Positions 26,793 to 36,470 of a stretch of 64,000 nucleotides of DNA are shown here, piece after piece. How positions within the stretch are numbered: the stretch's first letter is position 1; each line of letters starts with the position of its first letter. The position numbers and the translations under genes were made by a program. The notes under the pieces are model-generated. The model worked only from the letters and a program-made list of their open reading frames with translations. It was not told the DNA's origin and ran no database searches. Source of the stretch: Legionella quateirensis (lineage in GTDB: Bacteria > Pseudomonadota > Gammaproteobacteria > Legionellales > Legionellaceae); contig NZ_LNYR01000046.1 of NCBI RefSeq assembly GCF_001467955.1, positions 52,748-116,747 on the forward strand, in the 5' to 3' direction.

Positions 26793-28475
26793 ATGCCTAA
26801 AGTCATTTTAATCTATGCAAACTGCCAAAATACAACAGCCAAAGGTGATTTCGCTTTTGCAGGGAACATTGCTAAAGATTTGAAAGAAGACATTGATAGG
26901 ACTGGAAATGATATTGATGTAATTCTCACCTCAACTTTAGATGGCATGGAGCGATTTGAAAAACTCTACGGCAAAACTATAGATGGCAGGGTTATCATAG
27001 AAGGCAGAAGTATAGGGATTAGTGCTCTTGAGTTATTAGATCCTGTAAAAATTGAAGTTGTTGCCTTTATTGAAGCCAATCGTTGCAAATATGCCCCAGC
27101 AGACATAGTGAAACGGATTATTTCTCCAGATAGTAAATTTCTTTTTATTGGTGCTGCAAATCAAGATGCAATTAGTGGACCATTTCGTCATTATTTTAGA
27201 TATTTAGGACTTCAGAGGGAACAGCCCGAACTGTATAATCATTTTGATGCTGACGATATAAAGTTGGGAAGCAGTGGACTAGGCACTGACCGCTTGGGCT
27301 TACCTAAAATAAAGACAGCTGATGAATTACCCGAGTTAAGTTACGAGCAAAGCCTCCAAATTCCAAATACAGACTATGGATTTATTTATCTGGCTAAAAT
27401 TAATAAGTCAATAGATCTACGCACAATTGCTCAATACACCATGATTTCTGATTTAAGTGAATACGTTCTGGTTGGTGACTATTCTGAGAAGCCTCTACAA
27501 GTAAGAGCCGCAGTTATAGCAGAAATGAAATACCATGGAACCTCTTTGTTACAGCAACTGCCAAAGATTCATTATCATCAATCTCTAGACAATTGCTTAA
27601 TGCGTCACATGGTCGCTAAGTCTACTGGTAACTTAGTGCTGTCAACCGGGGTGATGAGCGCCATAGAGGCAATGAATGACAAAAAATTACCCTATTACCA
27701 AACGTTACCCAATAACACCAATTTTGTAGCATCATATCTACTTGCTGTAAAAGACATTGCTTCCAACGATTCCAGCTTAATTGGCGCTATGCCACAGATA
27801 ATCATTGAATTATCAAATTTACTTTTTGCTGATAAACCATTAAGTCTCAGTCAAGTTAATAGGACAAAAGATTTGTTAAGTATATCATCAGTTCCCTCTC
27901 GCCTGATTGAAACAAATCAGAAGATAATTAAAATTGCGAATGGTACCCTTGCCGGTCAACTTTTGAGTTTCATAGGAAATCCTACTCATACCAAACTTCA
28001 CAGACAATGTGTCAGTGTGTGCCAATCCTTACGTAAAAGCGGTGAAATCAACTCACCTGTTTATGATCAAGCATTGCGACGCGCAGCAGCGTGGGGACGG
28101 ATATTTGAGTTAAAAGTATTAATCAAATCGATGAGTGTTGAGGACATTAGTAAACAGGATATTTCAGGTAAACGATGTACTGCCTTACATTGGGCTGTTT
28201 TGCAAAAGCAAATTGATTGCGTGAACCTGTTGATATTAGCAGGTGCCAAATTAAATACTCAGGATATCAACGGTAAAACCCCTTTGCACTATGCAATACA
28301 AGCAGGCGAAAGGAGTATAATTCAATCCTTGGTTGAACATGGAGCCTCTCTGGAGATCCCCGATATTAGTGGTGTTAAACCCTGTGATGGAGCAGAACCT
28401 TGGGTTCCTGAGTTTATTCATGCGTGTTTGAGTGCGAATAAAAGCCATTTATATTCCCCTGTTGATAGTATCTAA
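26793..28475 (+). CDS. Ankyrin-repeat effector candidate
   Basis: A 560-residue protein. The C-terminal ~150 residues contain ankyrin repeats (CTALHWAVLQKQIDCVNLLI, then GKTPLHYAIQAGERSIIQSL). The N-terminal ~370 residues are a separate domain beginning MPKVILIYANCQ with KGDFAFAGNIAKDL, and later VLSTGVMSAIEAMNDKKLP. The alternating hydrophobic strands and these loops faintly recall a GT-B glycosyltransferase fold; that is a guess. There is no signal peptide. Ankyrin proteins are a common effector class in Legionella, and the promoter carries a PmrA box. The ATG at 26793 was chosen because GGAG lies six bases upstream; a GTG four codons earlier is itself part of that site. Confidence 0.82.
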   Translation: MPKVILIYANCQNTTAKGDFAFAGNIAKDLKEDIDRTGNDIDVILTSTLDGMERFEKLYGKTIDGRVIIEGRSIGISALELLDPVKIEVVAFIEANRCKYAPADIVKRIISPDSKFLFIGAANQDAISGPFRHYFRYLGLQREQPELYNHFDADDIKLGSSGLGTDRLGLPKIKTADELPELSYEQSLQIPNTDYGFIYLAKINKSIDLRTIAQYTMISDLSEYVLVGDYSEKPLQVRAAVIAEMKYHGTSLLQQLPKIHYHQSLDNCLMRHMVAKSTGNLVLSTGVMSAIEAMNDKKLPYYQTLPNNTNFVASYLLAVKDIASNDSSLIGAMPQIIIELSNLLFADKPLSLSQVNRTKDLLSISSVPSRLIETNQKIIKIANGTLAGQLLSFIGNPTHTKLHRQCVSVCQSLRKSGEINSPVYDQALRRAAAWGRIFELKVLIKSMSVEDISKQDISGKRCTALHWAVLQKQIDCVNLLILAGAKLNTQDINGKTPLHYAIQAGERSIIQSLVEHGASLEIPDISGVKPCDGAEPWVPEFIHACLSANKSHLYSPVDSI

Positions 28476-28494
28476 TCATGCATTAGATACTATC
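28464..28494 (+). terminator. 12-bp hairpin at the end of the ankyrin gene
   Basis: GATAGTATCTAA / TTAGATACTATC, a perfect stem with a seven-base loop; it includes the stop codon. No T run follows on either strand. It lies between convergent genes and probably serves both. Confidence 0.5.
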
Positions 28495-28565
28495 CTCTTG
28501 AGCACGTTACCTGTTTACTATCATAAAATAGAGGCTCAGCGGAATTCGATTAAAAGAATACAATA

Positions 28566-29831
28566 CTAATGCATGCTTAAAGTGATGCCGTCTTCGACAC
28601 TATTTTCTTGCTTTTCATCTACGTCTTGTGATGGATCTTTAATTAGATCGTGTAATCTTTTTTTGAAGTCCAGAGTGGTTGTTTTGTGTGTTTCAGATGC
28701 CTTTGCTTCTTTTATACCGTGTTGCATTATCTGGTCCTGATTTATCTCAAGATCCTGATTGAGATTCAGATGGATTAACTCTGTTTGGATTTGTTGACTA
28801 AAATGACGACAGGATGTCGGTGTAGCTATAGTCGCTTTAGCTGCGCTGTCGACGCTAAAACCATCGTTCTTCATGATGTCTTTTAACTCATCACTGATGC
28901 CAGCCTTGACCACTTCTGTTGCAGTAGTAGAGCAGTTAAATTTATAGAAACTATACGCTTTGGGGCTTTCAGCCAGACTAGCCATTTTATCAAGGACTTG
29001 TTCAGCATCAAGTGCAAAAGCAGGCGCATTGTGATCAAGATTCGTAGGTATTCTAATAACCGATGCGGGTGATTCACCAACGCTGAGATGCCGCTCTTCA
29101 AAGTCTCTTTTGCATAATTTAATTTGTGCATCTAATCTTCTTAGCTCTTTGCTTATCTCAGAAACACGAGCAACTTCAGCATCATTTAAATCAAGGTTCG
29201 TGTCAGGTTTTCTTTGTTCACGAGCAGCAGCAATTAACTCTTGTCTATAAAGGTTTCCCTTATCGAGCAAGTGCTGCATCTCAGATACTAATGCATTTAC
29301 CGATGATTTGAGCTCCTTATAGGCAAGATCATCTTCAATATCTTTTTGAAGTTGTTGATGTGCAATTTCTTTAATCTTGATAATTGTTTTATCTCTGGTC
29401 AACATCCCCTTAACCTTGGTTTTATTAGCCAAAGGAATGCCCTCTTCAAATAAATGCTCATGAATTTCCGATTTAATCTTGGGAGCTGGCTCATGCCTCC
29501 ATTCGGATTCCAAATCATCTCGGTGATTATTAATATGATGCCCATTGGTATTTCCTGGCCACCAACTAAAATAAACAAAATAACTCACTTGCTCTTTTGG
29601 TTTATAACTGTCATCTTCTTGTCGTTCAGGAACAATTTCTGTTCGTTTGCTTATCGAAAGACCGGGCACATCCTGATATTTTTTTGCCAGCTCCTCTCCT
29701 CTTGCATCAGCAGGGAAGGTTAGTTCAACAGCAGCATGGCCAACATTGCCACCGAATAAAGTGGATTTAACTGGGTTAGCAAACCCCAAACCCTTAGAGC
29801 TGCTCTTCCAGGTAAAGATCTCAAGTCCCAT
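28566..29831 (-). CDS. Papain-like/NlpC-P60-type cysteine hydrolase, effector candidate
   Basis: A 421-residue protein. The N-terminal GGNVGHAAVEL (His32) and the later YKFNCSTTATEVVKAG (Cys near 300) have the look of permuted NlpC/P60 or LRAT-like hydrolases, where an N-terminal His precedes a helix-capping Cys. A charged coiled-coil segment (~135-240) lies between them, so the domain would be split by an insertion. The C-terminus is polar and acidic (DPSQDVDEKQENSVEDG), in keeping with type IVB secretion signals. No signal peptide. GGAG lies seven bases before the ATG. It is convergent with the ankyrin gene. Confidence 0.65.
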   Translation of the reverse strand: MGLEIFTWKSSSKGLGFANPVKSTLFGGNVGHAAVELTFPADARGEELAKKYQDVPGLSISKRTEIVPERQEDDSYKPKEQVSYFVYFSWWPGNTNGHHINNHRDDLESEWRHEPAPKIKSEIHEHLFEEGIPLANKTKVKGMLTRDKTIIKIKEIAHQQLQKDIEDDLAYKELKSSVNALVSEMQHLLDKGNLYRQELIAAAREQRKPDTNLDLNDAEVARVSEISKELRRLDAQIKLCKRDFEERHLSVGESPASVIRIPTNLDHNAPAFALDAEQVLDKMASLAESPKAYSFYKFNCSTTATEVVKAGISDELKDIMKNDGFSVDSAAKATIATPTSCRHFSQQIQTELIHLNLNQDLEINQDQIMQHGIKEAKASETHKTTTLDFKKRLHDLIKDPSQDVDEKQENSVEDGITLSMH

Positions 29832-30079
29832 AATAAAACTCCAATCATTACGAATGATTCTATTATGAGCTAAATGATTAATTTATAGGTTAAGTGGTGG
29901 TTATGCTGCTATTTGAATTTCGTATAAGCCATACCCAACATGAACGAGTGTTTTATGCTCCAGCTTTGCTAATGCCCAAAAAGACAATTGATTTCATCAG
30001 GTTACAAAAATGGATAAAGTCTGGTTAAAGGCGGCTATAATTAAGTAATGGCATTAAACGTCTTGCAAGGATAACGAAT

Positions 30080-30805
30080 ATGACCTGTACTCATAATAGA
30101 ATGTTTCAAACTGGCGCATTATGCGGATTCATCGATAAAGTCTATGATGGAGATTGCACTCTTAAGACTTTGAGCGAAAAAGGTAATTTTGGAATTGGAA
30201 CTTTTGATGCAGTACATGGTGAGTTAATTGGTTTTGATGGCCAATTTTATCGAATACTCGAAGACGGTATTGCTCGCCCGGTCGATCCACAACAAAAAAC
30301 CCCCTTTGCGTGGGTAGTTCATTTTGATGAAACACATCAATTTGAATTAAACAACATAGAAAGCTTCGAGCATTTTTCTGAAGAATTTGATAAAAAGATC
30401 CCTTCTCTAAATTATATATATGCCTATCGCTTTGAATGCCTATTGGATGAAATCGAATGTCGTTCCGAGGCGTGTCAACCCAAACCGTATCAATCACTCG
30501 TTAAAACATTTCCCAAAGTGCAAGTCAATTTCAGCTATCAAAACATCAACGGTGTGTTTGCAGGGTTTCGCTTTCCTGAATATTTTTCAACATTAAACAT
30601 CCCAGGACATCATATGCATTTTTTAAATCCCGACGATATGAAAGGAGGCCATGTGTTTCGATTTAAATTTAAATCGGCACAAATTAAAGTGTGTATGATT
30701 AAAAATTATGAGCTGGCGTTAATCGAATCAGAAGCGTTTAGCGATTTAAAAATTGGTGCCGAAGAATTACATAGTGCAACACAGGCTATTGAAAAACAGA
30801 AATAA
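30080..30805 (+). CDS. budA: Alpha-acetolactate decarboxylase
   Basis: A 241-residue cytoplasmic enzyme that turns α-acetolactate into acetoin and CO2. The zinc-binding histidines are seen in PGHHMHFLN (~191-197) and GGHVFRF (~205), with the family start FQTGALCGFIDKVYDGDCTL and a conserved glutamate in the DAVHGELIGFDGQFY segment. Length is as usual. A TATAAT at 30036-30041 may be its -10. The acetolactate synthase gene, which supplies the substrate, is next to it but convergent rather than in the same operon. The pathway limits acid build-up and spends pyruvate. Confidence 0.95.
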   Translation: MTCTHNRMFQTGALCGFIDKVYDGDCTLKTLSEKGNFGIGTFDAVHGELIGFDGQFYRILEDGIARPVDPQQKTPFAWVVHFDETHQFELNNIESFEHFSEEFDKKIPSLNYIYAYRFECLLDEIECRSEACQPKPYQSLVKTFPKVQVNFSYQNINGVFAGFRFPEYFSTLNIPGHHMHFLNPDDMKGGHVFRFKFKSAQIKVCMIKNYELALIESEAFSDLKIGAEELHSATQAIEKQK

Positions 30806-30814
30806 CCATTACGA

Positions 30815-30847
30815 AATCCGCCCCCCATCAAAAGATGGGGACGGATT
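30815..30847. terminator. Bidirectional hairpin between budA and alsS
   Basis: A two-part stem: AATCCG/CGGATT outside and CCCCATC/GATGGGG inside, with an AAAA loop and a small internal mismatch. It sits 10 bases after budA and 19 after alsS. Confidence 0.7.
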
Positions 30848-30865
30848 AGGGTGATAAAGAACAAT

Positions 30866-32524
30866 TTAATTTCCAGTACTACTAGTCACCGCTTCAAATA
30901 GTTTGGGATTATCTGAGTAATCAATTGGTATATCGACGATTACCGGTCCTTTTTGAGCAAGCGTTTCTTGTAGCAAAGATTTAAAATCGGACGGATGTTT
31001 TAACTCATATCCTTTTGCCCCAAATGCCTTGGCAAAATCGACTATATTGACTGTGCCAAAATCCACACCTGAGCCACGCTTGTATTTCATTAGTTCCTGT
31101 TCTTTCACCATGTTGTAACAATTATCCCGCCAGATAAAATGAACGAAATTCTGTTTGTGTCGTACTGCATTTTCAAGCTCCATAGCTGAAAACAAAAATC
31201 CCCCATCGCCAGACAATGAAACTATTCGTTTATCAGGATGAACGAAACTCACGGCCATAGCCCAAGGTAAACCAACACCCAGGGTTTGTTGGCCATTACT
31301 AAATAAGAGATGGTGTGGTTCATAGGATAAAAAGTAACGCGCCATCCAAATATAAACAGAACCTATATCACAAACAACATAAGCATCATCATCAATGGCA
31401 TTTCTTAATTCATGGATAAAATGTAAAGGATGCAGGAGGTTTCCTTTTGATAAATGTTCACCACTTTGAATGATTTTTTGATGTGCATCATGATAAGGTT
31501 TCACATGCTTGTCATTTTGAGCAACCATTGCTGCATTTAATAAATCCGTTAAAGCAGCAATATTTGCATCGACATCGCCCAGTAGTTCATATCTCGGTTG
31601 ATAGGTTTCATGAATTTTTGCTGGTAAATAATCAATATGGATGATCGTTCTTTGTTTTCCAACATTCCAGCTTTCAGGGTCATACTCTGCCATATTTAAT
31701 CCAACGGTGATGACTACATCCGCCTTATTCAGCAGTTGATCACCGGGTTGATTACTAAACAGACCTACCCGTCCGGCAAAACAGGAAACCAATTCTCTTG
31801 AAACCACGCCAGCAGCCTGAAAAGTACCGATAGTGGGTAAATGAGTTTTTTCTAATAAAGCGCGGATTGCTCTGGTATTTTCTGGTCGGCTTGCCTCTTG
31901 CCCTAATAATAACACCGGAAATTTTGCAGCATTAATAATATCTGCAACAGCGAGCAAAGAGTGTTTATGCGCAACTCCATAACGAATAGTATCCAAGGGT
32001 TTAATTACAGGCACATTAACCATTTCTGTTAATACATCCTGCGGTAAACTAATAAAACAAGCGCCTCGTTTAGGAGCAGTAGCACAACGAAACGCATTGG
32101 CAAAAACTTCTGGAATCATTTGCGGCACTAAAACTTCAACACTGGATTTCGTTACTGGAGACATTAATGCGACGTTATTCGTATTTTGATGCGATTCTTT
32201 TAAGGCCATGCTGCGTGGAACATTTCCACCAATAGCGACTATAGGATCACCTTCAGTTGTAGCCGTCAATAATCCAGTGGCCAGGTTAGAAACACCGGGG
32301 CCAGAAGTGACCAGAACCACGCCGGGTTTACCGGTTAAACGTCCATATGCTTGCGCCATAAATGCAGCATTTTGCTCATGACGACATAAGATTAACTCAA
32401 TAGAAGAATCTTCCAGTGCATCAAAAACCGTATCAATTTTCGCGCCAGGGATACCAAATACAAATTCAACACCCTGTGCTTCCAGACACTTAACAACAAG
32501 TTGCCCACCTTTTAATTTTCCCAT
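30866..32524 (-). CDS. alsS: Catabolic acetolactate synthase
   Basis: A 552-residue thiamine-diphosphate enzyme that condenses two pyruvates to α-acetolactate. FGIPGAKIDTVFDAL and the catalytic glutamate in CRHEQNAAFMAQAYGR lie in the first domain; the ThDP/Mg site SGDGGFLFSAMELENA with RDNCYNMV is in the last. It groups with the FAD-independent catabolic form (AlsS/BudB) rather than IlvB/IlvI, and no small regulatory subunit is adjacent, while budA is. The ATG at 32524 was chosen over a TTG seven codons upstream because GGATGG lies just before it. Confidence 0.93.
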   Translation of the reverse strand: MGKLKGGQLVVKCLEAQGVEFVFGIPGAKIDTVFDALEDSSIELILCRHEQNAAFMAQAYGRLTGKPGVVLVTSGPGVSNLATGLLTATTEGDPIVAIGGNVPRSMALKESHQNTNNVALMSPVTKSSVEVLVPQMIPEVFANAFRCATAPKRGACFISLPQDVLTEMVNVPVIKPLDTIRYGVAHKHSLLAVADIINAAKFPVLLLGQEASRPENTRAIRALLEKTHLPTIGTFQAAGVVSRELVSCFAGRVGLFSNQPGDQLLNKADVVITVGLNMAEYDPESWNVGKQRTIIHIDYLPAKIHETYQPRYELLGDVDANIAALTDLLNAAMVAQNDKHVKPYHDAHQKIIQSGEHLSKGNLLHPLHFIHELRNAIDDDAYVVCDIGSVYIWMARYFLSYEPHHLLFSNGQQTLGVGLPWAMAVSFVHPDKRIVSLSGDGGFLFSAMELENAVRHKQNFVHFIWRDNCYNMVKEQELMKYKRGSGVDFGTVNIVDFAKAFGAKGYELKHPSDFKSLLQETLAQKGPVIVDIPIDYSDNPKLFEAVTSSTGN

Positions 32525-32691
32525 GTTTCCATCCAATTCGTCCAATCCATAGTATTACTAGTGTAGCTTGATTCATACGAAAGCAACAACAAAGGCTAAC
32601 CTTTAGATATCAATTACACTGCTCAAAATAAAAAATAAATACAGCTTAAATATCTCACTTAAATTAAGTACACTTCGCCTAATCAGTTTAT

Positions 32692-33642
32692 ATGGGTAGC
32701 ACCATGTATAAGATAAGCCATAATATGTTTACAGGAGTATTAATCCCTTTTATTGGGCTTGTGAGTCTATTTGCCCTATTGTCTCCTGACTTTCTTTCTA
32801 CGACAACCTGGGCAAGTATTCTTGGTTCTGCAGCTGACCTGGGCATTGTTGTACTGGGCGTTACCTTATTACTCATTGCTGGAGAATTTGATCTTTCTGT
32901 GGGTGCAAATTTCGCTTTATCTGGAATACTATTTGGCTCACTGTCTCTATCAGGTGTTAATGGGTGTTTTGCGTTAATCATTTCCTTGTTAACTGGCACC
33001 ACTATTGGATTAATCAATGCCGCATTAACTGTTTTTCTTAAAATTCCTTCATTCATTGTAACTTTGGGTACCATGCTCATTGTTCGTAGTTTTATTCTTT
33101 TATACACGCAGGGATTACCCATATCTATTGAAGATAATAGTCTCATTATGACTATTCTGGCAGGTGAATTGAACCAAAATTTATTAGCGTCATTTCTTTG
33201 GTGGTTAATCATCGCACTTTATCTCACCTACGTGCTTCAGTGGACTAAATTAGGAAATCACATCTATGCCACAGGATATAACTCTGATGTTGCTTACCTA
33301 TCAGGCATCAATACAATAAAAATAAAATTCTACTGTTTTGCCCTGTGTGGATTGCTATCGGCTCTTGCAGGTGCAACTCAATTCAGCCATCTCAACAGCT
33401 TATCTCCCCTGGCAGGAGATCAGTATGAATTATATGCTATTGCTGCAACAGTTATAGGAGGTACTTCTCTTAAAGGCGGTAAAGGGTCATTATTAAGTGC
33501 GGCATTAGGAACCTTACTGATTAGCACTGTAGATACTGGATTAGTCCAAATTGGAGTTTCAACCTATTGGTATCGGTGTTTTGTTGGAATCATTTTAATC
33601 TTGGCTGTAACAATTAACTTATCTTCACGGACTGCCCGATGA
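32692..33642 (+). CDS. Sugar-type ABC transporter permease (RbsC-like)
   Basis: A 316-residue inner-membrane permease with 8-10 hydrophobic helices. The family landmarks are LLIAGEFDLSVG and VIGGTSLKGGKGS, both typical of ribose/galactose-class permeases (CUT2). It forms an operon with an ATPase and a binding protein; its stop overlaps the ATPase start (ATGA). A second in-frame ATG four codons on is also possible; neither has a clear ribosome site. Confidence 0.9.
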   Translation: MGSTMYKISHNMFTGVLIPFIGLVSLFALLSPDFLSTTTWASILGSAADLGIVVLGVTLLLIAGEFDLSVGANFALSGILFGSLSLSGVNGCFALIISLLTGTTIGLINAALTVFLKIPSFIVTLGTMLIVRSFILLYTQGLPISIEDNSLIMTILAGELNQNLLASFLWWLIIALYLTYVLQWTKLGNHIYATGYNSDVAYLSGINTIKIKFYCFALCGLLSALAGATQFSHLNSLSPLAGDQYELYAIAATVIGGTSLKGGKGSLLSAALGTLLISTVDTGLVQIGVSTYWYRCFVGIILILAVTINLSSRTAR

Positions 33643-34376
33643 TTGCCGAAGCAGAAAAACACATTTTACTCAAACTGGATCATATAGGTAAAAAATATGG
33701 TTCAAATCAAATTCTCGATAAAGTATCTTTTGAAGTATATCCAAGCCAAATTGTTGCATTAATTGGAGACAACGGCGCTGGGAAATCAACGTTGGTTAAA
33801 ATAATAACCGGCTACATCCAACCTGACGCCGGGAGTATCTACTGGAATAATCAACGAATCCGATTTAATCATTTTAATGCCCCTCGACAAGCGCGCTGTC
33901 TTGGTATACAAGCAGTATATCAACATTTAGCCTTGGTCGATGAATTATCCCTTTGGCGTAATTTCTTTTTAGGAAATGAGCTAATAAAACACTATGGGCC
34001 GTTTCGTCGATTAGACATAAAACGCATGCAACAGCTCACTCAGGAGTCTCTTGCGAATTTTAAACTCCTACGACAACTAAACCCCTGCACCCCGGTTAAA
34101 ACATTATCGGGTGGAGAGCGACAAATACTTGCAATTTGCCGTGCTAAATATTTTAACGCAAAACTTCTAATACTGGATGAACCCACTAGTGCTCTCTCCC
34201 CTCAGCAGGCATATGAAGTAATTGAGAACATAAAGAGAATTGCAGCCACAGGAATGGCAATTATCTTCATTACTCATCGCATGGAACATGTTGCAGAAAC
34301 TGCTGATCGAATCATCCAACTCGCTCATGGCTCTCTAGTAATTAATAAACACAACAATCAAAGGATTTATCTATGA
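33639..34376 (+). CDS. Sugar-type ABC transporter ATPase, single domain
   Basis: A 245-residue ATPase with Walker A (GDNGAGKST), Q-loop, the signature LSGGERQ, Walker B (LLILDEPTSAL) and a switch His (FITHRM). Most CUT2 ATPases (RbsA, MglA) have two fused ABC domains and about 500 residues; this one has one domain, as in the FrcA type, so it would act as a homodimer. It overlaps both neighbours by four bases, implying coupled translation. Confidence 0.9.
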   Translation: MIAEAEKHILLKLDHIGKKYGSNQILDKVSFEVYPSQIVALIGDNGAGKSTLVKIITGYIQPDAGSIYWNNQRIRFNHFNAPRQARCLGIQAVYQHLALVDELSLWRNFFLGNELIKHYGPFRRLDIKRMQQLTQESLANFKLLRQLNPCTPVKTLSGGERQILAICRAKYFNAKLLILDEPTSALSPQQAYEVIENIKRIAATGMAIIFITHRMEHVAETADRIIQLAHGSLVINKHNNQRIYL

Positions 34377-35260
34377 GAATCTATTTAATAATGCTCTCTT
34401 TTTTCTCCCTATTGTTCAGTCATAGTCTGGTACATGCCGGAGATAAATATTATCTGATTACGCATGGGTCACAAGACCCCTATTGGCTGAGTTTATTTGA
34501 AGGTGCCAAAAAAGCCGCAGAAGATTTAAAAATAGAAGTACAAATTTTAGCCCCATCCGGCGCAAATGACGTGCCTAAACAAGTACAATTTATTGATAGT
34601 GCGCTGGCTACGCATCCATTGGGAATTGCTACGACTCTACCCTCTGATACAGCTTTTACCAAAAGCCTGCATCATGCGATAAAGAACAACATACCGGTCG
34701 TAGCCTTTGATACAAAACCCAAAGATAAAAATAAAAATCCCTATCTCGCTTTTTTAGGGGCAAATAATCTATTAGCAGGTAAACTGCTGGCTCAAAAAGC
34801 AAAAGGATTGTCAGGAACTGAGCAGAGAGCCCTTATTATTAATCCTCAACCAGGACATATAGGACTTGAAATGCGTTCTAAGGGAATTAAAACTGTCCTG
34901 AACGAGCAAAAAGTTCCCTTTGAGGAACTGGATGTAGGCATTGATGCAAATCAAGTTCAAGCCCGAATTAAGTCCTACTTTTTACTTCATCCTGAGACCA
35001 ATGTGATTTTTTGTTTAACCTCTCAAGCCCTGGATCCTCTGGGACAAATGCTAAAACACCCTGAGCGCTATCATTTTGATTACAAACCTCATGTATATAC
35101 TTTTGATAAAACCCCTAACACGCAGTCTTTAATCAAAAGAAAACTGGTTGACTATGCCATTGATCAACAACCCTTTCTTATGGGCTATTTAAGTATAACT
35201 CAATTGGTGCTCTTGAACCGGTATCAATTAAAACCAGTAGATATTAACACTGCAAAGTAA
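34373..35260 (+). CDS. Periplasmic sugar-binding protein of the ABC transporter
   Basis: A 295-residue periplasmic protein with a signal peptide ending near LVHAG. The mature part follows the ribose-binding fold (Peripla_BP_4): YYLITHGSQDPYWLSLFEGAKKAAEDL, then IPVVAFDTKP and a hinge region. It captures the substrate and delivers it to the RbsC-like permease. The ligand cannot be read from the sequence. It is the last gene of the operon; the binding protein is more often the first. Confidence 0.88.
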   Translation: MRIYLIMLSFFSLLFSHSLVHAGDKYYLITHGSQDPYWLSLFEGAKKAAEDLKIEVQILAPSGANDVPKQVQFIDSALATHPLGIATTLPSDTAFTKSLHHAIKNNIPVVAFDTKPKDKNKNPYLAFLGANNLLAGKLLAQKAKGLSGTEQRALIINPQPGHIGLEMRSKGIKTVLNEQKVPFEELDVGIDANQVQARIKSYFLLHPETNVIFCLTSQALDPLGQMLKHPERYHFDYKPHVYTFDKTPNTQSLIKRKLVDYAIDQQPFLMGYLSITQLVLLNRYQLKPVDINTAK

Positions 35261-35428
35261 CTGAATGAAACTACTCGGTATCTTATGGTGAGGTCCAGAA
35301 AGAAAAGCAAGGCACAAGATTATTTTCAACGATTTAATCCTGTGCATTTCCTCGCATCAACTATCGGTAAAGATGCTATTTATGGACTCAAGAGCTGCAT
35401 GAAAGTAACCTATGGGATCTATTACATA

Positions 35429-36085
35429 CTATTCCAGAGATATTGACTTGTAACTGCTTACAATTCCCCAGGTTAACAAAAATTGAGCGACATAATAGGT
35501 AAACATAACGAATATGCGTACATCCGCTTGCGGATAAATGAACAGATTAAGAGCGAGACTTAAATCAGATATCAGAAAAAATAATGCGCCACTTCCAATA
35601 GTTAAACATTCATTATTGACCTGAAATGCGGTAAAAGCCATGAACATTAAAACACAGAAATAAATCATGACGGGAATCAACAAGGCTCCCAAGGATGGAA
35701 TAATCATATAAGCGATAAATCCCATGAATAACAAAACGGGGAGAAAATAAGCTAAGTGTACCCCATTGTACTTAAAGGACTTTAAAAATAGAGTGATATA
35801 ACAGCAATGCGCCAATAAAAAACAGCCTATGCCCAACTCCAGTTGCAGAGCGACAGGCACTGTTAATATGATATCACCAGCCAAAGAGAAACCTAGTGCA
35901 GCAACTAACACCATTTTGGTCCATGACAGCATGTCGCGTTGCAAAACAGCAAGGATCAAACAGGCTATAGGTATTGGTTTTAATAAGGTATTAAGTGGAA
36001 AACTAATAAAAGATACTAATATAAGATAAAGAGCAGCTGTGAATAAAAACGCGTTCGATGCGGGTTTAGGTAAAACGTAAGCCAT
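35429..36085 (-). CDS. YhhN family membrane protein (lysoplasmalogenase-like)
   Basis: A 218-residue integral membrane protein with about eight helices. Family marks: [47 protein letters not shown] and TYYVAQFLL, all close to the conserved blocks of the YhhN/TMEM86 family. TMEM86B in animals hydrolyses the vinyl-ether bond of lysoplasmalogens; in bacteria the substrate is mostly unknown. It stands alone, with no operon partners. Confidence 0.85.
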   Translation of the reverse strand: MAYVLPKPASNAFLFTAALYLILVSFISFPLNTLLKPIPIACLILAVLQRDMLSWTKMVLVAALGFSLAGDIILTVPVALQLELGIGCFLLAHCCYITLFLKSFKYNGVHLAYFLPVLLFMGFIAYMIIPSLGALLIPVMIYFCVLMFMAFTAFQVNNECLTIGSGALFFLISDLSLALNLFIYPQADVRIFVMFTYYVAQFLLTWGIVSSYKSISLE

Positions 36086-36210
36086 GATCAGTCCTTTATT
36101 CAGTTTAGTCCTGGAAATTCGTTTTTTAATTTAATAGGGTTTGTTCACAAGTGTTCGAAAAGCCTTAGGTTAAGGGATGTGAGCCTGAGCGCTCCTCACT
36201 TTTTATACAT

Positions 36211-36295
36211 CATCCTCGCTAAGGCGGGGATCCATTAAGCAAACACAATCACGTGCTAATTTGATGCATGGATTCCCGCCTTCGCGGGAATGACG
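36211..36295. repeat. ~85-bp palindromic interspersed repeat, copy B
   Basis: The reverse complement of copy A (17383-17470), sharing its whole length with about a dozen differences, including ATCCATGCATCAAAT. It occupies the centre of the 385-base gap 36086-36470, in which nothing else is seen except a further short relative (GCGCTTTCGCGAGG) near 36358. Confidence 0.75.
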
Positions 36296-36470
36296 TACAT
36301 TTCACCCAGATAAAGCTAAAATTAACCATTCAAGCAATGAAATAGCAGGATTCTTCAGCGCTTTCGCGAGGTTAACAACCTTATAAACAATACAAAAATT
36401 ATTATACTCTTCATTTATACGTAATGGCACACTTGTTTTATCATAAACTGGTGTGCCAGTTTAATCTGCT

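Noticed and set aside
29872..29894. PmrA-type box upstream of the 28566-29831 gene (ATTAA and GTTAAG on the plus strand).
   Set aside because: The half-sites are 12 rather than 11 bases apart and match poorly outside the TTAA core.
32688..33212. A 174-codon frame opposite the sugar permease gene.
   Set aside because: It is antisense to a well-supported membrane protein and its composition mirrors that gene's codon bias; no ribosome site or homology recognised.
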